DNA of 64,000 nt, taken from positions 59,847,501-59,911,500 of the forward strand of contig NC_088931.1 of NCBI RefSeq assembly GCF_038396675.1, read 5' to 3'. Of this stretch, positions 26,900 to 63,117 are shown piece by piece. The notes under the pieces are model-generated. The model saw only the letters and a program-made list of their open reading frames with translations. It searched no databases and was not told where the DNA came from. Positions within the stretch are counted from its first letter, which is position 1, and every line of letters starts with the position of its first letter. The translations under genes and the position numbers were made by a program. The stretch is from Hydra vulgaris. Its lineage: Eukaryota; Cnidaria; Hydrozoa; Anthoathecata; Hydridae.

Positions 26900-29293
26900 C
26901 GGCCTTCTATAATAACAGGCCTTGACATCGCGCAACAAATTTGTTAAACTGAAGGCCAATTCCTAATACTGCGTTTACATTTTCATCTTTTAACATTAGA
27001 CGAAAGTTTGTGTTCGCGCTTTTTTAATAAATCTTTAAAACTTAATTGGTTTATAAATTAGATAGCGCAACTTCAAGACGATAACGTTGTAAGTTTCAAG
27101 GCGTTAACATTGTAAGGTAATAATATTGTCAAACTAACGATTAGTTTTTTTAAATGCCTTAAAAATGCCTTTGAAATGCTGTGTATCTCCTTGCAAGTCG
27201 AACTATCTCAACTGCAACAAAAATATCAATTTATACAACTACAACTACAATATCAATTACAACTACAACGAAGTTTATATGATTGTTTGTGTATTGACTA
27301 CAAGTTGCCAAGTATAAGGACTTTAACACGATTGACTTCAAAAATAAGCTCAATGGAGGACCTAAGTTTCATAAATAGTATTTTTATGAATTTAAATCCA
27401 TTAAAAAGCGTTTTCCATACTACTAATTGATGAGGTCTATGTCAAAGCTTCATTACTTTACCAAAGAGGTGCTTTGTTTGGTCAAGCATTAAACTACCCT
27501 GAAAAGTTAGCTAGAACAATTTTATCATGTATGATTAAATGTCTTTTTGGAGGTCCAGAATTTATATGTAGAGCTCAACCTGTTGCAAATCTTTCCTCTG
27601 AATTTCAGTTTGCTCAATGTCAACAAATTGTCTATACCATAAATAATATTGAAAATAGTAAGACACTGGTAATAATTACTGATGGTAACCGTGTAAATCA
27701 AAGATTTTTATTTTGGCTAAGTGGAGTGATTTAGAAACTATATATAAAACTGAGTGCAATAGTCTTTTTAAACTCTCTAAACAGTTACAGCTAAATCAGT
27801 TTATCTAAAACCAATATAGAGACAATCTGTAAAGTTTTGTTTGTCTGTTTTTTGAAAAGAAACAGTAGCTGCATTAAGAATGCATTCAGAGATTGAAAAT
27901 AAAGCATTTGAAGGTACTGCTGTATTTATTGAAAAAATAATTTTTTTTCGAATGTTGTTAATGTCAAAGCACCTGGTGCTGGCATTCGGTTTAGAAATGA
28001 ATTATGCGAAGAAATCCACTCAGTTGGTGATCAACAGTTACGAGATATTGCTGAACTGTCAAATTTTATGAAACCTACAGGTAAGTGTGTAAAACAGCTT
28101 ACGCTAGATACTAGCAATGCAATAGCGCATTCATGTTATGGCTTTGTTGATCTTGTAGAAACTTTGATGAGTAATGGAGCAAAGTTTGTCTTATTAGGTT
28201 GGTTTTCAACAGATCCACTTGAAAAAGCTTTTTCTAAGCTTTGACAGGGATCTGGAGGTACTTACTTTATAAACGCTAAATCTGTAATTGAAAAAATTAA
28301 TATTCAACTTACTAAATTGATATTACAACTTGACATTCCTGTTGATGGTATCGATTGTCATACTTGTGACATATGTTTTAGAGATATTTCTACTGATGAA
28401 AAAGAACTTCTGGATAATATACATGATCTTGAAAGCTCAGTTAATAAATCTACATTAGTGGCTATAGTTTACATAGCTGGCTATGTGCAAAAAAGCGAAA
28501 TAAAAATTTATGATGATTCTACCAATTATTATTATAAATATGGAAGTTATCTGTATAGCCTAAACAGAGGCGGACTTGAAATTCCTTCTGATGCTCTTTT
28601 CTAATGGTCAATATTTTGCTTTTTTTTTTCAAGGTGCTACTGACCCTTTATGCAGAACATTCTGTGTTACTCAGTTTCAGTTCATTGCTGCTAAATATAG
28701 ATTTAAAATCACAAAAAAACTGCTAAAGAATTACTCACTAATTACCACTCCCAAAGTACTAAAGCTATCATAATTTATGTGAAAATTAGTTTTGTATTTT
28801 AATATGCTATTTACTTGTTATGTTTTTTATTTTCTCATTAGCCTATATGTCTCTCAATATGTTTGGATTTGTAAATATTTACCCTGTTGAGATATATTGA
28901 TAAAACTTTTTTTTGGCTTGAATCGACTTTTGTTGGTGTTTTTTATTGTTGGTAATTTTTATTGTTACCATTTTTAGCAAAAAAAATTAAAAATACAGTT
29001 ATCTTTCTAATATATAGATATATACTTTGTTATAGTTCTGCTTGTTATTGATACTATTTAATATTACATAAATTTTCTTAATGAAATTTGAAATACGAAA
29101 AATATGATTATCTTTTAACAATTTTTTGGTTTTCTTTTTATATTTCCGTCTTTACTAGAGATTATTTTTAGAAAACATAGACTGCCATTAGACCCAACCT
29201 AATATAAAAATATATCATATAAGTAAAAGTGAAAGTTTAATCGGCCTTCAGTTTTTACGGCGCGATGTCAAGGCCTGTTATTATAGAAGGCCG
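26900..29293 (+). mobile_element. P-element-like transposon
   Basis: A 2394-bp element with perfect 34-bp terminal inverted repeats (26900-26933 and 29260-29293), beginning CGGCCTTCTATAATAACAGG. A second, inner inverted pair is AAACTGAAGGCC at 26946-26957 and its complement at 29233-29244. Outside are GTGTGACCG on the left and TGTGTATGAC on the right, possibly a decayed 8-bp duplication. The internal gene is a THAP/P-type transposase relic on the plus strand. Identical ends with a broken gene suggest either a recent non-autonomous jump or selection on the ends. Confidence 0.9.
27165..28604 (+). pseudogene. P-element/THAP9-like transposase, broken
   Basis: The ATG at 27165 starts MPLKCCVSPCKSNY, resembling the beginning of a THAP zinc finger (C-x4-C). 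Later come LIDEVYVKASLLYQRGALFG (27423 on), in which the Asp-Glu region matches the first catalytic block of P-type transposases, then YPEKLARTILSCMIKCLFGG and VIITDGNRVNQ (second Asp block). In other frames follow LVETLMSN... GWFSTDPLEKAFSKL, QGSGGTYFINAKSVIEK and VAIVYIAGYV, which match the conserved C-terminal SDPLExxFxxxRQxSGG and YIAGYV blocks of THAP9. At least four frameshifts or stops (for example TGA at about 28242, after FSKL). Not functional. Confidence 0.85.
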
Positions 29294-29306
29294 TGTGTAT
29301 GACGAA

Positions 29307-29442
<136 letters not shown>

Positions 29443-29689
29443 ATTTATTTATTTTTTTTAGAAAATGTTTGAAGAAAGTTAGAAGATACTAAAAAACTTG
29501 GTATTATGCAAGCCGAAGCGATTTAATTAATTCAATCGATAAAAAACGACGTGTAAAGCGCAAAAGAAAAAATAATATTTTTAATATTCATTTTGAATGT
29601 ATTAATTAATAGCATTTATTTTGAAATAAATTCATTTTGCAACACGGTTTTTAATTTTATAAAATTTCGTCATAATAGTTGAAGGTAAA

Positions 29690-29990
29690 TCGCACAGGTT
29701 ATAGGTGGAAAACATCACATGTAAAAGATCAAAAATGCTACACATTTTGAATACCAAATGGGATAAAGTAGCAAATACCAGATTAAGTTAAACCTCTCTG
29801 AAAGCTTCGATGATTAATTTTAAATTACTATTTAAGTAATTTTTAAATTAAAAGAATTTTAAAAATTATCATAGAAGCATTCGGACTTTTATTTGTCTAG
29901 TATTGACTACTTTTATACCATTTGGATTAAAATATGTGGCATTTAAGATCTATAACATGTAGTATTTTCCACCTATATCCCATGTAGGAT
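29690..29990. mobile_element. Hairpin-forming MITE-like inverted repeat
   Basis: TATAGGTGGAAAACATCACA at about 29700 is matched by the complement TATTTTCCACCTATAT near 29963. Further inward CAAATGGGATAAAGTAGC pairs with GACTACTTTTATACCATTTG. The arms are about 100 bp and the AT-rich centre is also partly self-complementary. Confidence 0.65.
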
Positions 29991-30229
29991 TTACCACATA
30001 AAACCCATGTGGGATTTACCATATGAAACCCACATGGGACAAAATAATAATCCCCATATGGGTTACATATGGTAAAAACCCACGCGTATCCCATATGGGA
30101 TTTATCATATGGAATCCATGTGGGATTTACCATATGAAACCCACATGGGACAAAATAATAATCCCCACATGGGTTACATATGGAAAAAATCCACGCGTAT
30201 CCCATGTGCGCTTTTTCACTGGGACAGCA
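29975..30229. repeat. Palindromic CCCACATGGG-type array, right
   Basis: Two units of about 114 bp (from about 30003 and 30117), each with several CCCAYATGGG, CATATGG and ACGCGTAT palindromes. It ends TTTTTCACTGGG, the exact complement of the CCCAGTGAAAAA that starts the left array at 23841. Confidence 0.8.
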
Positions 30230-30558
30230 TGTCGTCTAGTCGATCGTCTTGAACTAGTAACAACTGCCGTTCTGACTCGGTCTACATTTTCTGGAGTACA
30301 AATTGAACGGGGAAGACCAGGTGGTTTCTTTTTCATCACAGAATCAGTACTTCTAAACGCTGCAACCCATCGGAGTACGGTATTTCGATCAGGCACTGCA
30401 CCTCGACGTCCAACTCTAAAATATTGACGGAAAAGACGTTGCACTGGGACTACAGAATCATTGTTTCTAAAAAACTGCTCGACAACGAACACACGATGTT
30501 CTACGCTCCAATGCTCCATAGCGACTGAAACGGCATTGTTTGGGCCGTCTGCCAACAT
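30230..30558 (-). pseudogene. Mariner-like transposase N-terminus (DUF4817-type), interrupted
   Basis: A minus-strand ORF reads HWSVEHRVFVVEQFFRNNDS, VVPVQRLFRQYFRVGRRGAV, PDRNTVLRWVAAFRSTDSVM and KKKPPGLPRSICTPENVDRV. This is the helix-turn-helix N-terminal region of DUF4817-type Tc1/mariner-related transposases of animals (FFxNNxSVxxxQRxFRxxF, then RNTILRWV). Homology stops at RRHAVP, where the CCCAGTGAAAAA end of the palindromic array begins. The catalytic part is missing. Confidence 0.75.
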
Positions 30559-30559
30559 T

Positions 30560-31960
30560 TGTTAAAGGTCAATACCCCCTCCCTCCTGATTTCGAACTAA
30601 AATGTATAACAAACCCTAAGTCCGTATTAGAATTTAAAATGTCATTCACAAATTATGTCACACAAAAAATAACTTTTTTTGTGTGTGACGTAAACCCCTC
30701 GCTCTTTGTCACAAAGTGTCCCAAAACAAAAGCAAGGTTTGCAGAAAACACTCCACTCTTAGCAGAATATTCCAGTCGATCGCATTTTTTCTTTTCTCCA
30801 TTCATTTCATAATAAAAATGTACGGTTTATGTACATGTAAGTGTTTTATTTATCTATAAGATATTATATTTATAAGTTGATAAACTATTTTTTTTTTGGA
30901 ATTGGTTTATGGTGGACTAAAAATTGCTTAGCGATTGACCGACCGATCGCGATCGACCTAATAACAACTCCAGCTTTAAAGTGTATTACAACAACAATTA
31001 ACTTTCTTTCATAGAATCTAGTTAAAATGCATATAATGATATGTAAATTTGTAAGTAAAATTTTAAATAAAACTACATTTTAAAACATCGTAAATTTATC
31101 GGCTCCTTGACCTGATAGACATAAAGAATGTGACTATTATGACGGTTGCCGAATGTTCGTTTGTTTATAATGGCTGTTTATTTATAATGGCAACGCATTC
31201 TGTCGTCTAGTGCGGATAATTTTAATAAAAAATAAAATAAAATTGTTAAAAAGCGAATGCTTTTATTTCTTGTAAATATGTTTGACTATATGCTTAGAAA
31301 TTGTTTCATATTCTGTAATAAAATTTGAAAAATAAATTTAATTTGAAGTATTGCAAATATTTATATGTTTGGCTTATGTAGATTGTATCTATCATAACTT
31401 TTACCTTTAGATATTTCTTTAATTTGAACTTTTAGATATTAAATAAAAATAGTTTAATATTTGAGATAAAAAATGATGCAAAGAAATTAATTAGTCACGA
31501 GAAAAAATGAAGGTAAAATAAGTTTTTTTGACAATTTTGTTCACTTATTTTCTTTACACGTTCTTTACACTTGAACTTACTACTTATTAATTAAACTAAT
31601 TATTTACCAAACACTTAAACATCAGAGTTTATTTATTTTTAATATTTATTTCTACTTATCAAAATGATACTACATGCCAAAACTAAATATAACGCTTTTA
31701 ATAGTGTTTAAATTATAATAAATCAACAGTGTCTTTTGTTAATAAAAGTTTTCTGTGAAATTATATTTAATTAAAAAGATAAAAATTTTTTATTCTACCC
31801 ATACATATGGGAGAATAAAAAATGGAAGTTGATGGGTAATTAAAAGAATACTTGATTAAAATAAGCAACCAACATGTTACATGAGTAGGGCTGATGCTAT
31901 ATGTTGTATGGTGATGCCAGTTGTTGGTGTAGATTCAGAAAACAGTTGGTGAGATAATTT
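30560..31960. other. AT-rich spacer
   Basis: No gene seen. The stretch 30730-30800 resembles 22985-23065. Sequence further right has no recognisable element. Confidence 0.4.
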
Positions 31961-31971
31961 AGTAACTGGTG

Positions 31972-32217
31972 CTAGTGGTACTTACATAGATTCTGATGGT
32001 TGAGATAACAAAGATTCAGACTGAGATGATGGTGTTTGATAGTTTGTAATTTTGACTTAGTTTGTAGTTTTGCTTTCAAGTGACTAAAGCATTCTTTTAA
32101 TTGCTTAACTATATCTTTGCATAAAACTCTTTTTACATGGCAATAAATACTGTCATCTCCTGGCTGCAAAACATGCGATAGTTGAACTCTGATGTTAATC
32201 AGAAGTTCCATTATCAC
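31972..32217 (-). other. Unidentified coding-like fragment
   Basis: An 81-codon minus-strand ORF (MIMELLINIRVQLSHVLQPG then DDSIYCHVKRVLCKDIVKQL) looks more protein-like than its surroundings, with balanced composition and amphipathic helices. I do not recognise it. It could be a piece of a transposase or of a host gene. Confidence 0.25.
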
Positions 32218-32564
32218 ATGAAACCACTGCTAATTATTTCACTTGTCTCATGGTCATGTCTGTAAAAAATTGCTACTGGTATGCTGAATGACTAAGCAAC
32301 TTTGTTGGATAAAAATTTGCTGCTTTGTTTTTGGTCACTGCAAAAGTGACTTGCTCTTTGGTGTATAGTTTTTCTTTCTTCTTTGTGTGCAAGTTTTATT
32401 GACATATTTCATGTTAAAATAGCTTTGATAATAATCAACTTAAAATTTATGCTTGGAATTTATAGAGATTCATCTGTCAGTTTAGACATAATTTATAAAC
32501 GCCTCGTATACCAAGTTAACAATAAGTATATTTTATTAAACCTTATAGTTCGCTATTTCCTTTT

Positions 32565-32764
32565 TGTAATTAGTGTAAATAACTGTATTATATATAAACT
32601 ATTGTTGTGTTGCGACATAAGGAACATTGTGGGTGTGTCATTTATTACATTGTATATAACGTTTATAATGTTTATTATACCCTCGGGGGTATTTGCAAAT
32701 GTATATATATTGAGTAAAGATATTTACAAAGTGTGAGAAAAACAAATATAGAATTAATATTACA
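32565..32764 (+). repeat. 5' LTR (200 bp)
   Basis: TGTAATTAG... to ...ATATTACA, with the CTTTT duplication just outside. Confidence 0.9.
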
Positions 32765-33508
32765 AGCTATTTCGGCAATGAGTATCGTGATAAAGTTTGC
32801 AGATTTGGTGTCGCAATGCGATGGTTCTGGTGAATTTTCAGAATGGATACAGAAATTGGAACTGGTAGCAAAACTTCAAAAAGTTGATGAGTTGCATGTG
32901 GTGCTCCCCTTATTTCTCTCTGGCGGAGCGTTTGCCGTTTATCAAGGTCTTAGTGATGAAATAAAAGAATATACAACGAAGTGAAAAATGCACTGACTAC
33001 TGCCTTCTCTGCTTCTCTGCTAACAGCATACAAAGAATTCGTAAATCACCGTCTTAAAGAGAACGAGTCTGTTGATGTATATCTCGCAGAATTAACGAGG
33101 CTGAGCAAGCTAATATCATCTCACGTAAGCGAAGAGTGGATAAGGTGCGCATTCATTCTCGGGTTACCTGATGAAGCAAGAAAACAGCTGCAAACCGCAT
33201 GCTCAATATCAACAATGTCGCTGTACCAGATCGCTGAAAAATCAAGAAGTTTGGTAATTTTACGTTGTAAAGAATCATGTTTTGTTAGTTGCGTGAATCC
33301 TGTTGCCATCAGTCCAAGGCAGGTTCCTCAAGGACGCGGAAAAAAGACTATCAGTCGAAATTGTAGAGAAGAAATTGACAAGAAGAAGTGCTTTGTGTGT
33401 GGAATGGACAATCACCTGGCCCTGCACTGCTATAAACAGTGTACTAACTCAAAAAACATGGAAGGGAAGCTACCCATTTTTGTGCGGGCGGCTTCCCACA
33501 AAATTTAA
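32765..33508 (+). pseudogene. Gag-like region with zinc knuckle
   Basis: Two overlapping ORF pieces (32733-32984 and 32981-33508) make a Gag-like protein. Capsid-type helices are seen in SGEFSEWIQKLELVAKLQKV and KEFVNHRLKENESVDVYLAE, followed by CFVCGMDNHLALHC, an exact C-x2-C-x4-H-x4-C zinc knuckle. The first piece is closed by a TGA after EYTTK, where the second continues in another frame. Confidence 0.75.
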
Positions 33509-34068
33509 AACCGCCAACTCTCTGCGTATATGTTAATGGAAGAAAAATAAAAGCATTGTTGGATACTGGATGCTCCAAATCCATTTTAAGTCGGGAAATT
33601 GTAAGCGCAAAAAATTTCAAACTCGCAAGAGAAAAGGTTGTTATGATGAATGAAAACTCAATTGAAATAAAACACCAGATTGTTGTTAATCTTTCTATAA
33701 ATGATACCACCATCGATTTGGAATGCCTGGTTCCAGACATTGTTCCCGAATATCAAATGCTACTTGGTATGGACGCAATACGACTGCTTGGAGGTGTCCA
33801 AGTCAGGAGAGACGGCGAAACCATAAACTTCAATGTGGAACAACTAACTATCAGTGCTACTGCTATTTCTCAAGAAAAAACGAGTGAAGTATCCTCGTCT
33901 ACTATTCTAAAGCTGATTGATAAAGACTTCATAGCAGAATTCAAAAATGTCAGTTGGAGCGTGTCTTGGAAATGGCTGATGGAACCACCAACTTTAACTT
34001 ACAAAATTCCAAACTATCATATCTCTGAGGACGTTAAAAGTGAGTACGCAATGGAAATAAGTGAATAG
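33509..34068 (+). pseudogene. Aspartic protease region
   Basis: LLDTGCSKSIL at about 33558 is the retropepsin D-T-G active site; YQMLLGMDAIRLLGG downstream matches the second conserved protease block. A TAG at about 34066 (after YAMEISE) closes the frame at the linker to the RT, so this is part of a broken pol. Confidence 0.8.
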
Positions 34069-35080
34069 ATAGCACAGGGATGGCTGAAACCATTTGAAGG
34101 GAGATGTAATGGCATCATTCCATTGATGGCAGTAACTCAACGAAATAAGTTAAAAATACGTCCGGTGATGGACTATTAGGAGTTGAATCAATTTGTATCT
34201 AGTCATACTGCAGATGGCGATGTTTGCAGTACCAAACTTCGCAACTGGAGAAAGTTGGAAGAAAATCTTGAGATAATCGACTTAAAGAAAGCGCACCTGC
34301 AAATTCGTGTCCACGAAGCATTATGGAAATATCAAGTTGTGGATTATGAAGGGCAGCGTTACTGTCTAACAAGATTGGGTTTTGGTTTAAATGTGGCGCC
34401 CAGTATAATGACTAAAATCTTAAAAAAGGTATTATCCTTAGATAAATTTGTTGAGTCTGGGACGGATTCATTTATTGATGATATCATTGTCAATAATAAC
34501 ATAGTGTCAAGTTGCAGAGTTCAAGAACTCTTGAAAAAATATGGCTACACGTCAGTAAATCTTTTCTTGGTGCGGACAGCTGACCAGACATTTTCCAATA
34601 GCAAATTGGCTGCGCCCTTCGTGCAGCTATCTAAAAAGCGTTTTGAGTAGTTGTGGATGGGACTCTTTGGTGAACAAACGTGTTGTTAAATTAGTAAGCA
34701 GTTTGAATGAAAGACTTACAAAGGAAGATCCCGTTCATGGGTCATGGAACGTCAAAAATATTTCTGAAGCAACAGTGTGGTGCGATGCAAGCAGTTTAGC
34801 TGTTGGCATAGTTTTGGAAGTGGCTGGGGAAATAGTAGAAGACTGTTCGTGGCTGAGGAAACAAAATGATACGGCTCACATTAATCTTGCAGAGTTAGAA
34901 GCCGTGATAAAAGGAATTAATCTAGCAACAAAATGGGGATTCAAATGTATTAACATAAAGTGTGATTCGGCTACTGTTGTCAGTTGGTTGAGCTCCTTAA
35001 TTATTGGTGACAAACCTGTTCCAGTACACGGTCTTGGAGAACGATCCGAAGGAGAAAGTTTGCAGAAAAGACGTTGAATC
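34069..35080 (+). pseudogene. Reverse transcriptase and RNase H region
   Basis: RT blocks: EIIDLKKAHLQIRVHEALW (catalytic Asp), YCLTRLGFGLNVAPSIM and DSFIDDIIVNN (FIDD in place of the usual YxDD). A TAG interrupts the frame after VMDY at about 34177. RNase H: TVWCDASSLAVGIV, AELEAVIKGI and IKCDSATVVSWL give the D, E, D set. The thumb and connection regions between RT and RNase H look shortened. Confidence 0.8.
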
Positions 35081-35915
35081 AGTCGTGAAAAGTTGCGAAA
35101 GATGTTTATTGGTGGATCCTGCGCTAATTAGATGGGAAGAAGGAAATCTTGAAGTTGGAAAGAGCTGGCATCGTTTGGCTATTGACATAACCCACTACAA
35201 ATCAGAGATTTATTTGTCTATTGTTGACTGTGGAAAAAGGAGCAAGTTTGTAATTTGGAGAAGGCTACAGAATGAGAAAGAAACAACAGTGTGCTTCCAT
35301 TTAGAAGAAATATTCCAAGAAAGAGGACCTCCGTGGCAAGTTCTACTTGACAACAGCAAGACTTTTCGCTCAAAACTCGTTGGTGAATTATGCGCAGAAT
35401 GGGGAGTGTCCATCCTGTTTCGTTGCGCTTACAGGCCATCTGGAAATGGAATTGTTGAACGTCATCATCGCACAATCAAGCGCATGGCAGCCAGAAGTGG
35501 CAAAGACCCGTTAAAAATGGTATATTGGTATAACATAGCTCCCAGAAAAAATGGCGAGGAAACATCGCTCCCCTACAAAGCTATATTTTCCTACGAGTGG
35601 AAACCACACACAATTTCTCCCACAACTAACGTAGAATTTCTCTACAACTATACACAAGGACAAGAAGTATTTGTAAAACCACCTGACTCAAAATGCACAA
35701 GCGAATGGAACAGAGGAAGAGTCTCAGATGAAGGACAAGGAGTTTCGGTAGAAATCAATGGATTGCTGAGACACATGTCGGATGTCTGTCCTGCTCCCAT
35801 TGTAGCTGACTTGTCTATCAGAGAATCGGAAGAACCTATCGCGGATAATCTGAATCTCCAAAGATCGACGCGAGTGCGGAGGTTTCCGAATAAGTATGCG
35901 GACTTTGTGATCTAG
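35004..35915 (+). pseudogene. Integrase region
   Basis: Long open frame. The Cys pair of the zinc domain is in SCERCLL; the upstream His pair is not visible, probably lost. Catalytic core: D in HRLAIDITHY, D in VLLDNSKTF and E in GNGIVERHHR, with exactly 35 residues between the second D and E (D,D35E). The C-terminal tail is basic (RSTRVRRFPNKYADFVI). It overlaps the end of the RNase H region in another frame, indicating a deletion at the junction. Confidence 0.85.
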
Positions 35916-35929
35916 AGATCAAGGGGTGT

Positions 35930-36200
35930 TGTAATTAGTGTAAATAACTGTATTATATATAAACTATTGTTGTGTTGCGACAGAAGGAACATTGTGGGTG
36001 TGTCATTTATTACATTGTATGTTACGTTTTCATTTGATTTTACGTTTGATTTTACGTTTGATTTTACGTTTTGATTTACGTTTGATTTTACATATATATA
36101 CGTTTGATTATATACGTTGTACATATATATACGTTTGATTATATACGTCGTACATATATATACGTTGATTTTACATATATATTACGTTTGATTTTACATA

Positions 36201-36268
<68 letters not shown>

Positions 36269-36506
36269 CGTTTGATTTGATTTACGTTTGATTTTACATT
36301 TGATTTTACGTTTTCATTTGATATTACGTTTTCATTTCATTTTATTTCATTGTATGTCACGTTTTCATTGTATGTTACGTTGTCATTTATTACATTGTAT
36401 GTTACGTTTATGTTTATTATACCCTCGGGGGTATTTGCAAATGTATATATATTGAGTAAAGATATTTACAAAGTGTGAGAAAAACAAATATAGAATTAAT
36501 ATTACA
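35930..36506 (+). repeat. 3' LTR, expanded to 577 bp
   Basis: Same ends as the 5' LTR, but 377 bp longer. The extra sequence (about 36020-36400) is a minisatellite of TTTGATTTTACG-type units and a (TA)n run (36206-36267). Confidence 0.9.
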
Positions 36507-36929
36507 CTTTTAAAAAAGGAAATAATGAACTTTTGACCTTTTTAACTTTTCACCAGAAAAAGTAAATTTAATTTTGAAAAAAGATTTTTTAGCTGAAAAT
36601 TTAACGGTTCATAAAAAAAAGTTATTTTTTATATTTTATATCTTAATTTCAAAATTTTATATCTTAATTGAAAAAAGATTCTCCACAACATGCTTGAAAA
36701 ATATTCTTAAAAGATTTATTCAATAATTAAAAGCAAAAGAAAAAACCTGTCATAACTATTAGGTTAATGCCTAATTATTGCGGCATTTTTTCAATAAATT
36801 TATTTAGCAAATTTTTCAATAAATTTATTTAGCAAAAATGATAAAAATGTTTAACAATAACGTTTATTTAATTATTATGAGTGTAGTCACCATCCACTTC
36901 ATAAATTGCTCCCATTTGCAAGCAGTCTA

Positions 36930-37320
36930 TCAATTTCATGAGCTTAGAAGTCACGGTTCTTGAAGGTGATCCTCATTTTAACACCACTTATGAAGTATTC
37001 CTTTTAGAAAACACCCAGTGACAGGCAAATCTTCTTTTAACATTTTCAAGAGTAGCCACGATTTATCACCCATGACAAGATTCTTCAGAAACAGAGCTTT
37101 CGCATTTAATTACAGCAAATCATTAAAAATGGATACATGTTCTGCTTTATTTTTGTTGAAGGTTTCAGGGAAGACTCATCTATCCAATTTCCATACCTTA
37201 CTGAGATTTTTTAGACAATGGGGAATTGTCCACTGGTTGACATTAAAGTCGTCAGCTAGCATTTTTGCTGTCACGCTTTTGTCTTTTTCCACTGCTGCAA
37301 GAAAGATCTGGTTGTTGAAT
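36930..37320 (-). pseudogene. Mariner transposase fossil
   Basis: Minus-strand translation gives NQIFLAAVEKDKSVTAKMLA, DDFNVNQWTIPHCLKNLSKV and, after stops, FLKNLVMGDKSWLLLKMLKE. These match the helix-turn-helix (LAEDLNVNxSTVxRHL) and first catalytic block (FLxxIVTGDEKWILYxN) of mariner transposases. The acidic residue of GDEKW reads GDKSW. Too short to be functional. Confidence 0.6.
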
Positions 37321-37811
37321 TTATATTATATATAATATGTAATTGTCAGACAATTGTATATTATATATACAATATCAGAATTATCAGATAAAAGTTTGCG
37401 TTAGTGATACCTTAAGGACGCAAAACTTCTGACAAATGACCTCTGCTGCCATTATGTATATCTTTATTATCTAAGTATAGTTAAGTAACGTAGTGACTTG
37501 TTTCATAAAAAAATTATTTTCTTGCATTATTAATTTCTATTTTTATTAGTCATTTCAAGTTGTTTTTTTTATAAATAAATCTACATAAGTTGTTACAAAC
37601 TAATTGAACAAAATATAGTTTGAGTAAAAATATGGTTTATTTGAGTATAAATATTGAGTAAAAATATTGTTTAATGACTATTATACTCTAACAACTTCAG
37701 ATATATTTTATAATGCTTTGTATGTATAAATGTTTTAAAAACATAATTGATTATTATTGTATATGATAGAAGAATAATAAATAAATTGCAGTGTTAAAAT
37801 ATATTTTACAG

Positions 37812-63117
<25,306 letters not shown>

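Larger units (their letters stand above)
32565..36506 (+). mobile_element. LTR retrotransposon, Ty3/Gypsy-like, degenerate
   Basis: The LTRs start TGTAATTAGTGTAAATAACT and end ATTAATATTACA (TG...CA). They are flanked by an identical 5-bp duplication CTTTT (32560-32564 and 36507-36511). A purine-rich tract (AGATCAAGGGG) precedes the 3' LTR. The internal order is gag, protease, RT, RNase H, integrase, as in Ty3/Gypsy or BEL elements and unlike Copia. The internal region is only about 3.2 kb and has stops, frameshifts and deletions. No primer-binding site could be named. Assignment to Ty3/Gypsy is tentative. Confidence 0.88.

Noticed and set aside
30540-30812. 90-codon ORF
   Set aside because: No domain; overlaps the repeat shared with 22985-23065.
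37018-37335. 105-codon plus-strand ORF
   Set aside because: It is antisense to a recognisable mariner transposase fossil.
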